Assembly (NCBI GenBank): GCA_963710715.1
Contig: CAVQBL010000013.1
Span: 124,001-188,000 of the forward strand
Direction of reading: 5' to 3'
DNA length: 64,000 bases
Source of the DNA: CAVQBL01 sp963710715
Lineage (GTDB): Bacteria > Pseudomonadota > Gammaproteobacteria > DSM-16500
The position numbers and the translations under genes were made by a program. This document shows positions 1-7,811 of this stretch, piece after piece; positions within the stretch are counted from its first letter, which is position 1, and every line of letters starts with the position of its first letter. The notes under the pieces were generated by a model that worked only from the letters and a program-made list of their open reading frames with translations, had not been told where the DNA came from and did not search any database.

Positions 1-711
1 ATCGCAGATATCAATGCGGGTGTTTTATATTCATTGGCGATTTCTTCTTTGGGCGTTTATGGTGTATTAATTGCCGGATGGGCGTCGAATTCGAAATATG
101 CCATGTTTGGTGCATTGCGCGCTGCTGCGCAATCTATTTCATATGAAATCCCTATGGGTTTTGCTTTAGTAGGTGTCATGATGGCAGCAAGTTCGCTGAA
201 TTTTCAAACGATTGTCATGGCACAAAGCGGCGGTATTTGGCAATGGTATTGGTTGCCATTATTTCCATTATTTTTAGTATATTGGATTTCAGGTGTCGCT
301 GAAACGAATCGTGCACCATTCGATGTTGCCGAAGGTGAAACTGAAATTGTCGCAGGTTTTCATGTAGAATATTCGGGAACGGTGTTTGCATTATTTTTCT
401 TAGCGGAATATGCAAATATGTTGTTGATTTCAGCTCTGGCCACCGTCATGTTTTTAGGTGGATGGTTATCACCGTTTGAAGGAATTCCAGGCCTTGAACC
501 AGTATTTGCTTGGGTGCCAGGTATAGTGTGGTTCTTGATAAAATTGGCTATCTTTATATTTGTTTATTTATGGATTAGAGCGACATTTCCACGCTATCGC
601 TATGATCAAATTATGCGGTTAGGTTGGAAAATATTAATCCCAGTCACCTTGGTATGGATTGCAGTTGTTGCATTAGCCGTACAGTTTAATGTGGGACCCT
701 GGTTTGATTAG
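1..711 (+). CDS. nuoH: NADH-quinone oxidoreductase subunit H (NuoH), 5'-truncated by window edge
   Basis: Membrane subunit of respiratory complex I that lies at the junction with the peripheral arm and helps form the quinone channel. The frame is open from base 1 (IADINAGVLY...), so the N-terminal part lies upstream of the window. Visible family hallmarks are the loop GALRAAAQSISYEIPMG, the acidic segment AETNRAPFDVAEGETEIVAG and the following HVEYSG, then several hydrophobic helices and the RATFPRYRYDQ stretch near the C terminus. The gene is followed by nuoI in the usual order, after about 77 bp that contain a short dispersed repeat. Identity is secure; only the start is missing. Confidence 0.97.
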   Translation: MADINAGVLYSLAISSLGVYGVLIAGWASNSKYAMFGALRAAAQSISYEIPMGFALVGVMMAASSLNFQTIVMAQSGGIWQWYWLPLFPLFLVYWISGVAETNRAPFDVAEGETEIVAGFHVEYSGTVFALFFLAEYANMLLISALATVMFLGGWLSPFEGIPGLEPVFAWVPGIVWFLIKLAIFIFVYLWIRATFPRYRYDQIMRLGWKILIPVTLVWIAVVALAVQFNVGPWFD

Positions 712-717
712 GGAGGC

Positions 718-763
718 CGTCATTGCGAGGAGCGTGCTCTTTGCGACGAAGCAATCCAGTGTG
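718..763. repeat. Dispersed 'GTCATTGCGAG' repeat, copy 1
   Basis: The nuoH-nuoI spacer contains GTCATTGCGAGGAGCG followed by GAAGCAATCCAG. The same words, in either orientation, recur near 9332-9495, 26349-26462, 31797-31882, 36456-36500, 39080-39135, 39885-39965 and 55920-56014. This is a short, partly palindromic intergenic repeat family (REP/BIME-like). Function is not evident. Confidence 0.8.
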
Positions 764-788
764 AATAGGTTACATTAGAGATAAAATT

Positions 789-1280
789 ATGCTGCGGCGT
801 TTAAGCCAATATATTAAAAGTTTTTCATTATGGGATTTGCTGTTGGGTCTACGGCAGACAGGGCGTTATTTTTTTGCGGGCAAAGTAACGGTGCAGTATC
901 CTGAAGAACAAACACCCACTTCGCCACGCTTTCGCGGTATCCATGCGCAGCGTCGTTATGCGAATGGTGAAGAACGCTGTATCGCATGTAAACTTTGCGA
1001 AGCGGTTTGTCCTGCTTTAGCCATTACCATTGAAGCAGAACCGCGCGCAGATGGTTCACGACGCACGACTTTGTATGAAATTGATCTTTTTAAATGCGTC
1101 TACTGTGGTTTTTGTGAAGAGTCTTGCCCAGTGGATGCTATCGTATTAACACGCTTTGCGGATTATCATATGGAAAATCGCGGTGAAAATATTTTGACGA
1201 AGGAAAAATTATTAGCGATTGGTGATAAGTATGAAGAGGTGATTGCTAGGGATAGGGCGGAGGATGCGAGATATAGATAG
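789..1280 (+). CDS. nuoI: NADH-quinone oxidoreductase subunit I (NuoI)
   Basis: Complex I ferredoxin-like subunit carrying clusters N6a and N6b, which pass electrons toward the quinone site. The 163 aa length is normal. Two 4Fe-4S motifs are visible: CIACKLCEAVCP at about residue 63 and CVYCGFCEESCP at about residue 102. The start ATG follows an AT-rich leader with only a weak purine stretch (AGAGAT). In most relatives nuoJ follows directly; here the next complex I gene starts 3.6 kb downstream, with unrelated genes between, so nuoI is now the last gene of its segment. Confidence 0.97.
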   Translation: MLRRLSQYIKSFSLWDLLLGLRQTGRYFFAGKVTVQYPEEQTPTSPRFRGIHAQRRYANGEERCIACKLCEAVCPALAITIEAEPRADGSRRTTLYEIDLFKCVYCGFCEESCPVDAIVLTRFADYHMENRGENILTKEKLLAIGDKYEEVIARDRAEDARYR

Positions 1281-1282
1281 AT

Positions 1283-1666
1283 ATGAACATTAAGACGGTA
1301 AAAATCGGTATTATGTCGCAAAAAGAGATCCGTGAAAGGACGCTTGCCATTGCGCAGGGTAAATACAAACCCAAGCCAGATGAGCCTAAAATTTGGTTTA
1401 CTTCAATCCGTTCACTTGCTGAAGTGTTAAGTGACGAAAATCAAGCATTGTTACAAGTTATAACAGATAAAAAACCTGATTCCATACGCAAGCTAGCAGA
1501 TATCACTGGGCGTCAGCCGAGTAACTTGTCCAGGACATTAAAAACATTATCTGCTTATGGTTTTGTGAAGCTTGAAAGATTTGATAAAACAGTATGCCCT
1601 ATTGTGCAAGCTACCAAGTTTATCGTGATTTTTGGTGTGCATTGGGGAAAGCATGCGCGCACTTAA
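1283..1666 (+). CDS. HTH DNA-binding protein, HVO_A0114/TumA-like
   Basis: A 127 aa predicted regulator starting 3 nt after nuoI. The N terminus (KIGIMSQKEIRERTLAIAQG), the central KPDEPKIWFTSIRSLAEVLS and the winged-HTH segment ITGRQPSNLSRTLKTLSAYG match the HVO_A0114-type DNA-binding family, as I recall it. Members are often antitoxins of a TumE-type (DUF6516) toxin. No toxin gene lies next to it here, so it looks like an orphan antitoxin or a regulator in its own right. The first ATG is used because it gives the family-typical N terminus. It may be co-transcribed with nuoI. The family assignment is good; the antitoxin role is inference. Confidence 0.75.
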   Translation: MNIKTVKIGIMSQKEIRERTLAIAQGKYKPKPDEPKIWFTSIRSLAEVLSDENQALLQVITDKKPDSIRKLADITGRQPSNLSRTLKTLSAYGFVKLERFDKTVCPIVQATKFIVIFGVHWGKHART

Positions 1667-1689
1667 TTTAATATGCAGTAGCGCATCCC

Positions 1690-1719
1690 ATCATATTGTT
1701 AAATGATGAGACGCGCCCC
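1690..1719. repeat. Diverged single arm of the 'GGGTCACGTCTCAT' palindrome family
   Basis: This segment (ATCATATTGTTAAATGATGA... followed by GACGCGCCCC) aligns with the right arm of the large perfect hairpin at 48434-48498, with about five substitutions. The left arm is absent. It lies between the convergent HTH gene and the secreted repeat protein. Confidence 0.6.
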
Positions 1720-1737
1720 TCTCCTTGCTGAGATTTT

Positions 1738-2961
1738 TTATTTTTGCTGTGAGGATAATAATGGGAGAGCATAAAAAAATTCTTTGTATACTGCACCATC
1801 GGTATTGTCAGTTGATCCACTCATATTCATATAAAGAACATTATCAAAAGCAACAAGCTGTTTAATGTTTGGGTGGTCAGCAATCTTTGGTAACCCTGTA
1901 GTCGTAACAGATTCCCATTTTGGATCATGGGTATTGTTATAAGCATAAATAAATGGCCCATTAAGTTTATCTCTGTCCAACAAAGCATATACAGTATCGC
2001 CAGATGTGGTGAGAAAACTAATTTCAGAAGCCCAGTTAAATAACCTATCATCGCCTACATTATTCCATTTAGGCATTTTGTCATTCCCGTTATAAGCATA
2101 GATAAACTCATGAAGACCACCTCTCCAAGAACTACCTGCAACATATAAGGTATTATTAAGCACGTTTAATGCATTAACCTGGTTACCAGATGCATAGAAA
2201 TCTTCAGGCAGCCCAGGCAGCCCATCACTAATCCATGTCCAATTTGGCGCATGATCATTTCCATTATAAACATACACCGATGTGCTTTTTTTAAGATCTG
2301 GTCTCCCAGGGAGTTGGACCTCAGTAATGCCTCCTACATATAATTTGTCATGAAAAACAACCATTGCATTAGCTAAAAAAAATCTATTTTCTTTGTTGAC
2401 AGGAGACACTTCAGACCATAATTGTTTTTGGTCATCATAAACAAAGATTCCTCTGTCTTTACAAAATAAGTACATCTTGTCTTTAAATACTGTTATGCCC
2501 TTATCCTTATACTCCCACATAAAATTGGGATCAGAAGGAAGGCCTGCGATGCTAATCGGAGCCCAGTTTGGACTTTGATCGTTACCGTTGTAAGAATAAA
2601 TAAGCCAGCCCTGCTTGAATGACTTAGCCATTGCATAAAGAACATTTTTGCCCACAGCAAATTTGATAACTGTACCCGGTAGTCCTTTTCCAACCCAGGT
2701 CCATTTTGGGTTTTTTTGATTATAGCCATTTGAAACATACGCGAACGCTTGGCTAGAGTGAAGAAAACATCCTCCAACATATATCTTTTTGTTAAATTCA
2801 ATTACTGAATAAATAAACGATGCTTCGTTGAGTGGCAAGCCATCGCCAATAGAAATCCATTGTTTATTTGCATTAACATTATTATTCATATCTTCTTGCG
2901 CATTGACACTTAAAGACATGATGCTGAATAGAGTTATCACTAAAATTAATATTTTTTTCAT
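1738..2961 (-). CDS. Secreted repeat protein, probable beta-propeller (Kelch-like)
   Basis: A 407 aa protein with a classical signal peptide (MKKILILVITLFSIMSL..., cleavage predicted after VNAQ). Six or so units share the pattern Y-YNGND--P-W--I/V--GLP, e.g. YNGNDQSPNW, YNGNDHAPNWTW and YNGNDKMPKW. Each is followed by a short strand such as LYVAGSS or KMYLF. This suggests a beta-propeller built of Kelch-like blades, exported to the periplasm or outside. The ATG follows TGTAATAATG with GGAGAGAATG just upstream. It is antisense to, and inserted within, the nuo region. I do not recognise a specific function; ligand binding or effector use are only possibilities. Confidence 0.65.
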   Translation of the reverse strand: MKKILILVITLFSIMSLSVNAQEDMNNNVNANKQWISIGDGLPLNEASFIYSVIEFNKKIYVGGCFLHSSQAFAYVSNGYNQKNPKWTWVGKGLPGTVIKFAVGKNVLYAMAKSFKQGWLIYSYNGNDQSPNWAPISIAGLPSDPNFMWEYKDKGITVFKDKMYLFCKDRGIFVYDDQKQLWSEVSPVNKENRFFLANAMVVFHDKLYVGGITEVQLPGRPDLKKSTSVYVYNGNDHAPNWTWISDGLPGLPEDFYASGNQVNALNVLNNTLYVAGSSWRGGLHEFIYAYNGNDKMPKWNNVGDDRLFNWASEISFLTTSGDTVYALLDRDKLNGPFIYAYNNTHDPKWESVTTTGLPKIADHPNIKQLVAFDNVLYMNMSGSTDNTDGAVYKEFFYALPLLSSQQK

Positions 2962-3065
2962 TATTACATTCTCTCCAGGGGTAGTCTAAAAGCTAGCGAC
3001 ATGGTAAAAATAGGAATATTATATACCCACTCATTAATTCTTTACACTATTATAAGGACATTTAA

Positions 3066-4478
3066 ATGATCGAAGAGAAAATCAAACCACAATTGCTTCC
3101 CATTTTTAATCAACAGCGAGCAGCGTTTTATAAAGAGCCTGTTCCCACGCTAGAACAAAGAATGAGTTTATTAAAACGACTCGCTAAATTATTAATTAAA
3201 AATAAAGAACGCATTGTAAGAGAAGTATCACGCGATTTTGGGAATCGTTCGCGGCATGAAACATTGTTTGTTGAGATTTTAAGTACCTTAGAAGAAATTA
3301 AATACGCACAAAAACATCTTAAAGAATGGGTGACGCCGAAAGAGAAAGAGGTTTCGGGTTGGCTTAAGCCGGCTCGTGCATCTGTCATCCCGCAACCATT
3401 AGGTGTAGTGGGCATTATTTCCACGTGGAATTATCCTGTTAACTTAATGTTTAGCCCATTGGTAGGCGCACTCGCGGCAGGAAACCGCGTAATGCTCAAA
3501 GGACATGAGCGCACACCGTTCACCAATGAATTATTAAAAAATCTCGTAACAGAATATTTTATTCCAGAAGAAGTGACGGTAATAACAGGTGGGGAAGAAA
3601 TCAAACAAGAGTTTATGAGTTTACCCTTTGATTACCTATTGTATACCGGTTCTTCATGGATGGGGCGCAGAGTAATGCGTGCTGCCAGTGATAATTTAAC
3701 ACCGGTCACGCTGGAAATGGGCGGTAAATGCCCGGCTATTATTGGGCCTGATGCAGATTTAAAAAATTCCTTGAGAAAAATTCTCTTCACAAAGTTATTC
3801 AATGCAGGACAAACGTGTATTGCTGCAGATTATGTTTTGTTACCCGAAGGAAAAGAAGAAAAATTTTTAAAAATTGCTAAAAAAATAGTAAAAAAATTCT
3901 ATCGCAAAATTTTCGAGAATCCGGATTACACCAGTATCATCGATTCGTTTCATTTAGATCGATTACAAAAATATATTGATGATGCAAAAGTAAAAGGAGC
4001 AAACGTTGTTCCATTGGTGGATGACGAAAGGTTGGTGGTAGATAAAAAAATGATGCCTATCGCTATTCTCAATGTAAGTAAAGATATGCTGATTTCACAA
4101 GAAGAAATATTTGGGCCTCTGCTTCCCGTCGTGACTTATGAAAAATTAGAAGATGCGGTTAACTATATTAATCGACGTCCTAAACCATTAGCGCTTTATT
4201 ATTTTGGTAAAAAGAAAGAAAAAATCGATTATGTATTACAAAATACTTTTTCCGGTGGTGTTGTCATCAATGATTGTGCATTGCATTATTTGCAGGCGAG
4301 TTTACCATTTGGTGGTGTTGGCTTAAGTGGCATGGGTCAGTATCATGGTGAATATGGATTTAATACTTTCTCAAAATTAAAGCCTGTGCTTTATCAAGGT
4401 AAAAGCAGCCTGACATCGTTTCTTTATCCACCGTATGGCATACTGTTTAAGTTGTTTACCAAGATTTCAATTCGTTAA
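3066..4478 (+). CDS. Aldehyde dehydrogenase, coniferyl-aldehyde-dehydrogenase-like
   Basis: NAD(P)-dependent oxidation of an aldehyde to an acid; 470 aa, the size of ALDH3/coniferyl-type enzymes. The Rossmann part contains STWNYPVNLM and YTGSSWMGRRVM. The catalytic glutamate is in LEMGGKCPAI and the nucleophile cysteine in NAGQTCIAADY. EEIFGPLLPVV and PFGGVGLSGMGQYHG complete the fold. A good ribosome site (AAGGA) precedes the ATG by 8 nt. The C-terminal tail (YGILFKLFTKISIR) is hydrophobic and basic and may touch the membrane, as in some ALDH3 enzymes. The substrate cannot be told. It sits within the cargo that separates nuoI from nuoJ. Confidence 0.88.
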   Translation: MIEEKIKPQLLPIFNQQRAAFYKEPVPTLEQRMSLLKRLAKLLIKNKERIVREVSRDFGNRSRHETLFVEILSTLEEIKYAQKHLKEWVTPKEKEVSGWLKPARASVIPQPLGVVGIISTWNYPVNLMFSPLVGALAAGNRVMLKGHERTPFTNELLKNLVTEYFIPEEVTVITGGEEIKQEFMSLPFDYLLYTGSSWMGRRVMRAASDNLTPVTLEMGGKCPAIIGPDADLKNSLRKILFTKLFNAGQTCIAADYVLLPEGKEEKFLKIAKKIVKKFYRKIFENPDYTSIIDSFHLDRLQKYIDDAKVKGANVVPLVDDERLVVDKKMMPIAILNVSKDMLISQEEIFGPLLPVVTYEKLEDAVNYINRRPKPLALYYFGKKKEKIDYVLQNTFSGGVVINDCALHYLQASLPFGGVGLSGMGQYHGEYGFNTFSKLKPVLYQGKSSLTSFLYPPYGILFKLFTKISIR

Positions 4479-4498
4479 GTGCATTGAGGTTAATTAAT

Positions 4499-4819
4499 AT
4501 GCTAAGCAGTACTGCAAGAACTCTTTTAGAGATCGGCTCGTCATCAACGGGTGGAAATCAAAATAACGGCCAGGGAATAGATATCCCAACAGCCTGGAGT
4601 TTAGTGCTTATTATTGTCGGTTTGGTAGTGTTTTGGCAGCGTTGTCGTAATGCGAATAATGGCCTCCAGCCTCAAGGTGCCCCACAAGATAGTGATGCGA
4701 GTGCTCAGTATCAGCGAGAATCGCAAAGTCAGGATGTAGAGTATGCGATCCTTGTAGATGATCAACCCGTAGATTTAAGGCAAGGCTCACTAGCGTCAAT
4801 AGGGTGTTGTGGTCCATAG
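4499..4819 (+). CDS. Small single-pass membrane protein of unknown function
   Basis: The frame is open from a TTG at 4484, but the ATG at 4499 is preceded by GAGG nine bases upstream and is the better start, giving 106 aa. One strong membrane helix (AWSLVLIIVGLVVFW) is followed by a basic stop-transfer WQRCRN and a hydrophilic Q/S/D-rich tail ending in CCGP. The N-terminal 30 residues are G/N/S-rich. It starts about 20 nt after the aldehyde dehydrogenase and probably shares its transcript. No family recognised. Confidence 0.5.
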   Translation: MLSSTARTLLEIGSSSTGGNQNNGQGIDIPTAWSLVLIIVGLVVFWQRCRNANNGLQPQGAPQDSDASAQYQRESQSQDVEYAILVDDQPVDLRQGSLASIGCCGP

Positions 4820-4923
4820 GCTTTGCAAATCCCTGATTTTGCCCCATGTATGTATTTACTTTTTCCACCACTTGAGTCACTATATCTGCCGGAGTTTTTC
4901 CTAATCTTCAGGTCTGACCCAAC

Positions 4924-5538
4924 GTGCAACATATTATCTTTTACATTTTCTCCCTCACAGCCATAGCTTCGGGTTTTATGGTTGTTTCATCCAGAAGCTC
5001 AGTGCGCAGCACCTTATTTCTTGTGGTCACATTTTTCTCAATGGCGGGTGTGTGGCTATTGTTACAAGCTGAATTTCTTGCGCTTATTTTAGTGCTCGTT
5101 TATGTAGGCGCAGTCATGACCCTCTTTTTATTTGTGGTCATGATGATTAACAGTGATGTTATGGTGAGTTTTCGTCAAGGTTTTATACGCCATTTACCTC
5201 TTGGTATCTTAATTGTTTTATTAGTATTAGGCTTAACCATCATGGTCATTAGTCCAGAGCGCCTTGGGCTGGCTACTTATCCTGAGCCTCTCGCAAAGCC
5301 CGCTGACTATAACAACCTCACTGATTTGGGTATGGTGCTTTATACCAATTATTTTTTCCCTTTCATCTTATCAGGGGTGCTGTTATTAGCAGCCATTGTG
5401 GCTGCAATCAGTTTGGCGCACCGTGTGGTAACTCACTATAAAAAACAAAACGTCAATCGACAAATTGCGGCACGTGCGCAAGATCGTGTGCGCTTAGTTA
5501 AAATGCCAGCCGAATCGATGGAGGTAAAAAGTCCATGA
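4924..5538 (+). CDS. nuoJ: NADH-quinone oxidoreductase subunit J (NuoJ)
   Basis: Complex I membrane subunit, 204 aa, with five hydrophobic segments. The signature LVLVYVGAVMTLFLFVVMM of TM3, where complex I forms a pi-bulge, is present near residue 60. The start is a GTG (MQHIIFYIFSLTAIASG in the family position). It follows directly after CAGGTCTGACCC, a word of the dispersed GGTCTGACC palindromes, with no good Shine-Dalgarno, so its expression may depend on read-through from upstream. It overlaps nuoK by 4 nt (ATGA), showing translational coupling. Being cut off from nuoI, it heads a separate nuoJKLM(N) transcript. Confidence 0.96.
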   Translation: MQHIIFYIFSLTAIASGFMVVSSRSSVRSTLFLVVTFFSMAGVWLLLQAEFLALILVLVYVGAVMTLFLFVVMMINSDVMVSFRQGFIRHLPLGILIVLLVLGLTIMVISPERLGLATYPEPLAKPADYNNLTDLGMVLYTNYFFPFILSGVLLLAAIVAAISLAHRVVTHYKKQNVNRQIAARAQDRVRLVKMPAESMEVKSP

Positions 5539-5840
5539 TTTCGCTCTCAGAATATCTTATGGTTGCGGCAATATTATTTGGTTTAGGTATTGCTGGAGTC
5601 ATTTTAAATCGCAAAAATGTGATTACTTTATTGATGTCAATTGAATTGATCTTGCTCGCAGTGAATACTAATTTTATTGCTTTTTCTTATTTTTTGCATA
5701 ATAACGTGGGACAAGTTTTCGTATTTTTTATTTTGACTGTAGCAGCTGCGGAAGCTGCGATTGGTTTAGCCATTATGGTTGTATTGTATCGCAGGCATGG
5801 CACGATTGAAGTGAAAAAATTAGCTGAATTAAAAGGATAA
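5535..5840 (+). CDS. nuoK: NADH-quinone oxidoreductase subunit K (NuoK)
   Basis: Small MrpC-like proton-channel subunit of complex I; 101 aa is the normal length, with three membrane helices. The conserved glutamates lie in LLMSIELILLAVNTNF and in TVAAAEAAIGLAIMVVLYR. The ATG overlaps the nuoJ stop (ATGA). Next gene nuoL starts 4 nt after the stop. Confidence 0.97.
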   Translation: MISLSEYLMVAAILFGLGIAGVILNRKNVITLLMSIELILLAVNTNFIAFSYFLHNNVGQVFVFFILTVAAAEAAIGLAIMVVLYRRHGTIEVKKLAELKG

Positions 5841-5843
5841 AAC

Positions 5844-7811
5844 GTGGATAACACTCTTTTATCAATTGCAATGCTACTGACTTTGTTACCCTTGCTGGGT
5901 TCGTTAATTGCTGGTTTATTTGGCAAAGTCATTGGTCGTGCTGCAACCTCTTGGATATGCGTCAGCTTAGTGGGTATTTCATTTTTATTGTCATGTTATT
6001 TGTTTAAAGTGATAGTCATGGAGGGTCAACCCACCGTGGAAGGATCATTTTATACTTGGGCAAGTTCAGGAGCATATCAATTCGATGTTGCATTTTTACT
6101 CGATCGTTTGAGCGCGACCATGATATGTATCGTGACGTTTATTTCTTTCATGGTGCATATCTACACGATAGGGTACATGGCTGATGATCCTGGCTATCAA
6201 CGCTTTTTTAGTTATGTATCTTTATTTACTTTTTCAATGTTGATTTTAGTTCTCGCGAATAATTTCTTGTTACTGTTTTTTGGCTGGGAAGGTGTCGGTT
6301 TAGTTTCGTATCTGCTCATCGGATTTTGGTTTAAACGCGAAACAGCTATATTTGGTAGTTTAAAAGCCTTTCTTGCTAATCGCGTAGGGGATGTTGGATT
6401 TATTTTAGCTTTAGCAGGTGTGCTCAGTTATTTCGGTACCTTGAATTATCACACGGTTTTTCAGCATGTGCCAGATGTCACAAATAAATCGATGATGATT
6501 TTTCCGCATGTGTCTGCATCGGTTATTACGGTTATTTGCATACTATTATTTATTGGGGCAATGGGTAAATCGGCACAAGTTCCACTGCATGTGTGGTTGC
6601 CAGAATCGATGGAAGGCCCCACACCTATCTCCGCATTGATTCATGCGGCTACCATGGTGACTGCGGGTATTTATATGGTGGCACGCATGTCACCTTTATT
6701 TGAATATTCTACGACTGCATTGAGCTTAGTGTTAGTGATTGGTGCGACTACGTGTTTATTTATGGGATTCTTAGCGATTTTCCATCACGATATTAAACGT
6801 GTCATAGCGTATTCAACTTTATCACAACTGGGTTATATGACAGTTGCGTTAGGTGCATCAGCGTATGATGCTGGAATTTTTCATTTAATGACGCATGCAT
6901 TTTTTAAAGCGTTATTATTCCTCGCGGCAGGTTCTGTCATCATTGCTTTGCATCATGAACAAGATATGCGAAAAATGGGTGGTTTAGTGAATTACATGCC
7001 TATTACCTATCTGACTTTTTTAATTGGTGCTTTAGCACTTTCTGCGATTCCACCGTTTGCGGGTTTTTATTCCAAAGATTCTATTATTGAAGCCGTGCAT
7101 TTATCGACTTTACCGGGTGCAAGATATGCTTATTTTTGCGTGCTGATTGGAGCGTTTGTCACACCACTTTATATTTTCCGCGCGCTGTTTTTGACTTTTC
7201 ACACGAAAGAGCGCATGGATGCTGAAACCAAAAAGCATTTGCAAGAATCACCCTGGGTCATTTTAATTCCCTTGATCGCTTTAGCTGTGCCAAGCATTAT
7301 CGTCGGTGGAATTTTTATTGGCCCAATGTTGTATCATCAACCTAGTTTATTAGGTGATAGTATTTTTGTGTTGCCACAGCATAATGTGTTAGCGCAATTA
7401 GCGAAAGAATATCATGGCGCAACGGTCATGGCCTTAGAAGCCAGTCGCCATTTAGCTTTTTGGTTTGCGCTGGCGGGAATCGTCACAGCCTGGGTGTTTA
7501 ACGTTGAATGTCCTAATTTGGCAGAAATGTTAAAGCAGCGATTGTCATTTCTCTATATGATAATGGTGCGCAAATATGGATTTGATGATTTCAATCAATT
7601 GGTATTAGTGCGTGGTACGCAAGCATTGGGTAAATTTTTCTATACCGTGGTAGATCTTAAAATTATCGACGGTGTTTTTGTAAATGGTTCTGGCAATGTC
7701 ATTCGCTGGTTTTCCAGTGTGGCGAGACGAGTGCAAACCGGTTATCTCTATCATTATGGATTGGCAATGATTGTAGGTTTATTGTTTCTTTTAGGTTGGT
7801 TTTTGATATGA
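5844..7811 (+). CDS. nuoL: NADH-quinone oxidoreductase subunit L (NuoL)
   Basis: Antiporter-like proton-pumping subunit at the far end of the complex I membrane arm; 655 aa with about 16 membrane helices and the long C-terminal lateral helix. Seen: FFGWEGVGLVSYLLIGFW, the lysine motif GAMGKSAQVPLHVWLPESMEGPTP (given here as its two halves, GAMGKSAQVPLHVW and LPESMEGPTP), and HHDIKRVIAYSTLSQLGYM. The start is GTG, four bases after the nuoK stop; the family N terminus fits. Ends in ATGA overlap with nuoM. Intact. Confidence 0.97.
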   Translation: MDNTLLSIAMLLTLLPLLGSLIAGLFGKVIGRAATSWICVSLVGISFLLSCYLFKVIVMEGQPTVEGSFYTWASSGAYQFDVAFLLDRLSATMICIVTFISFMVHIYTIGYMADDPGYQRFFSYVSLFTFSMLILVLANNFLLLFFGWEGVGLVSYLLIGFWFKRETAIFGSLKAFLANRVGDVGFILALAGVLSYFGTLNYHTVFQHVPDVTNKSMMIFPHVSASVITVICILLFIGAMGKSAQVPLHVWLPESMEGPTPISALIHAATMVTAGIYMVARMSPLFEYSTTALSLVLVIGATTCLFMGFLAIFHHDIKRVIAYSTLSQLGYMTVALGASAYDAGIFHLMTHAFFKALLFLAAGSVIIALHHEQDMRKMGGLVNYMPITYLTFLIGALALSAIPPFAGFYSKDSIIEAVHLSTLPGARYAYFCVLIGAFVTPLYIFRALFLTFHTKERMDAETKKHLQESPWVILIPLIALAVPSIIVGGIFIGPMLYHQPSLLGDSIFVLPQHNVLAQLAKEYHGATVMALEASRHLAFWFALAGIVTAWVFNVECPNLAEMLKQRLSFLYMIMVRKYGFDDFNQLVLVRGTQALGKFFYTVVDLKIIDGVFVNGSGNVIRWFSSVARRVQTGYLYHYGLAMIVGLLFLLGWFLI

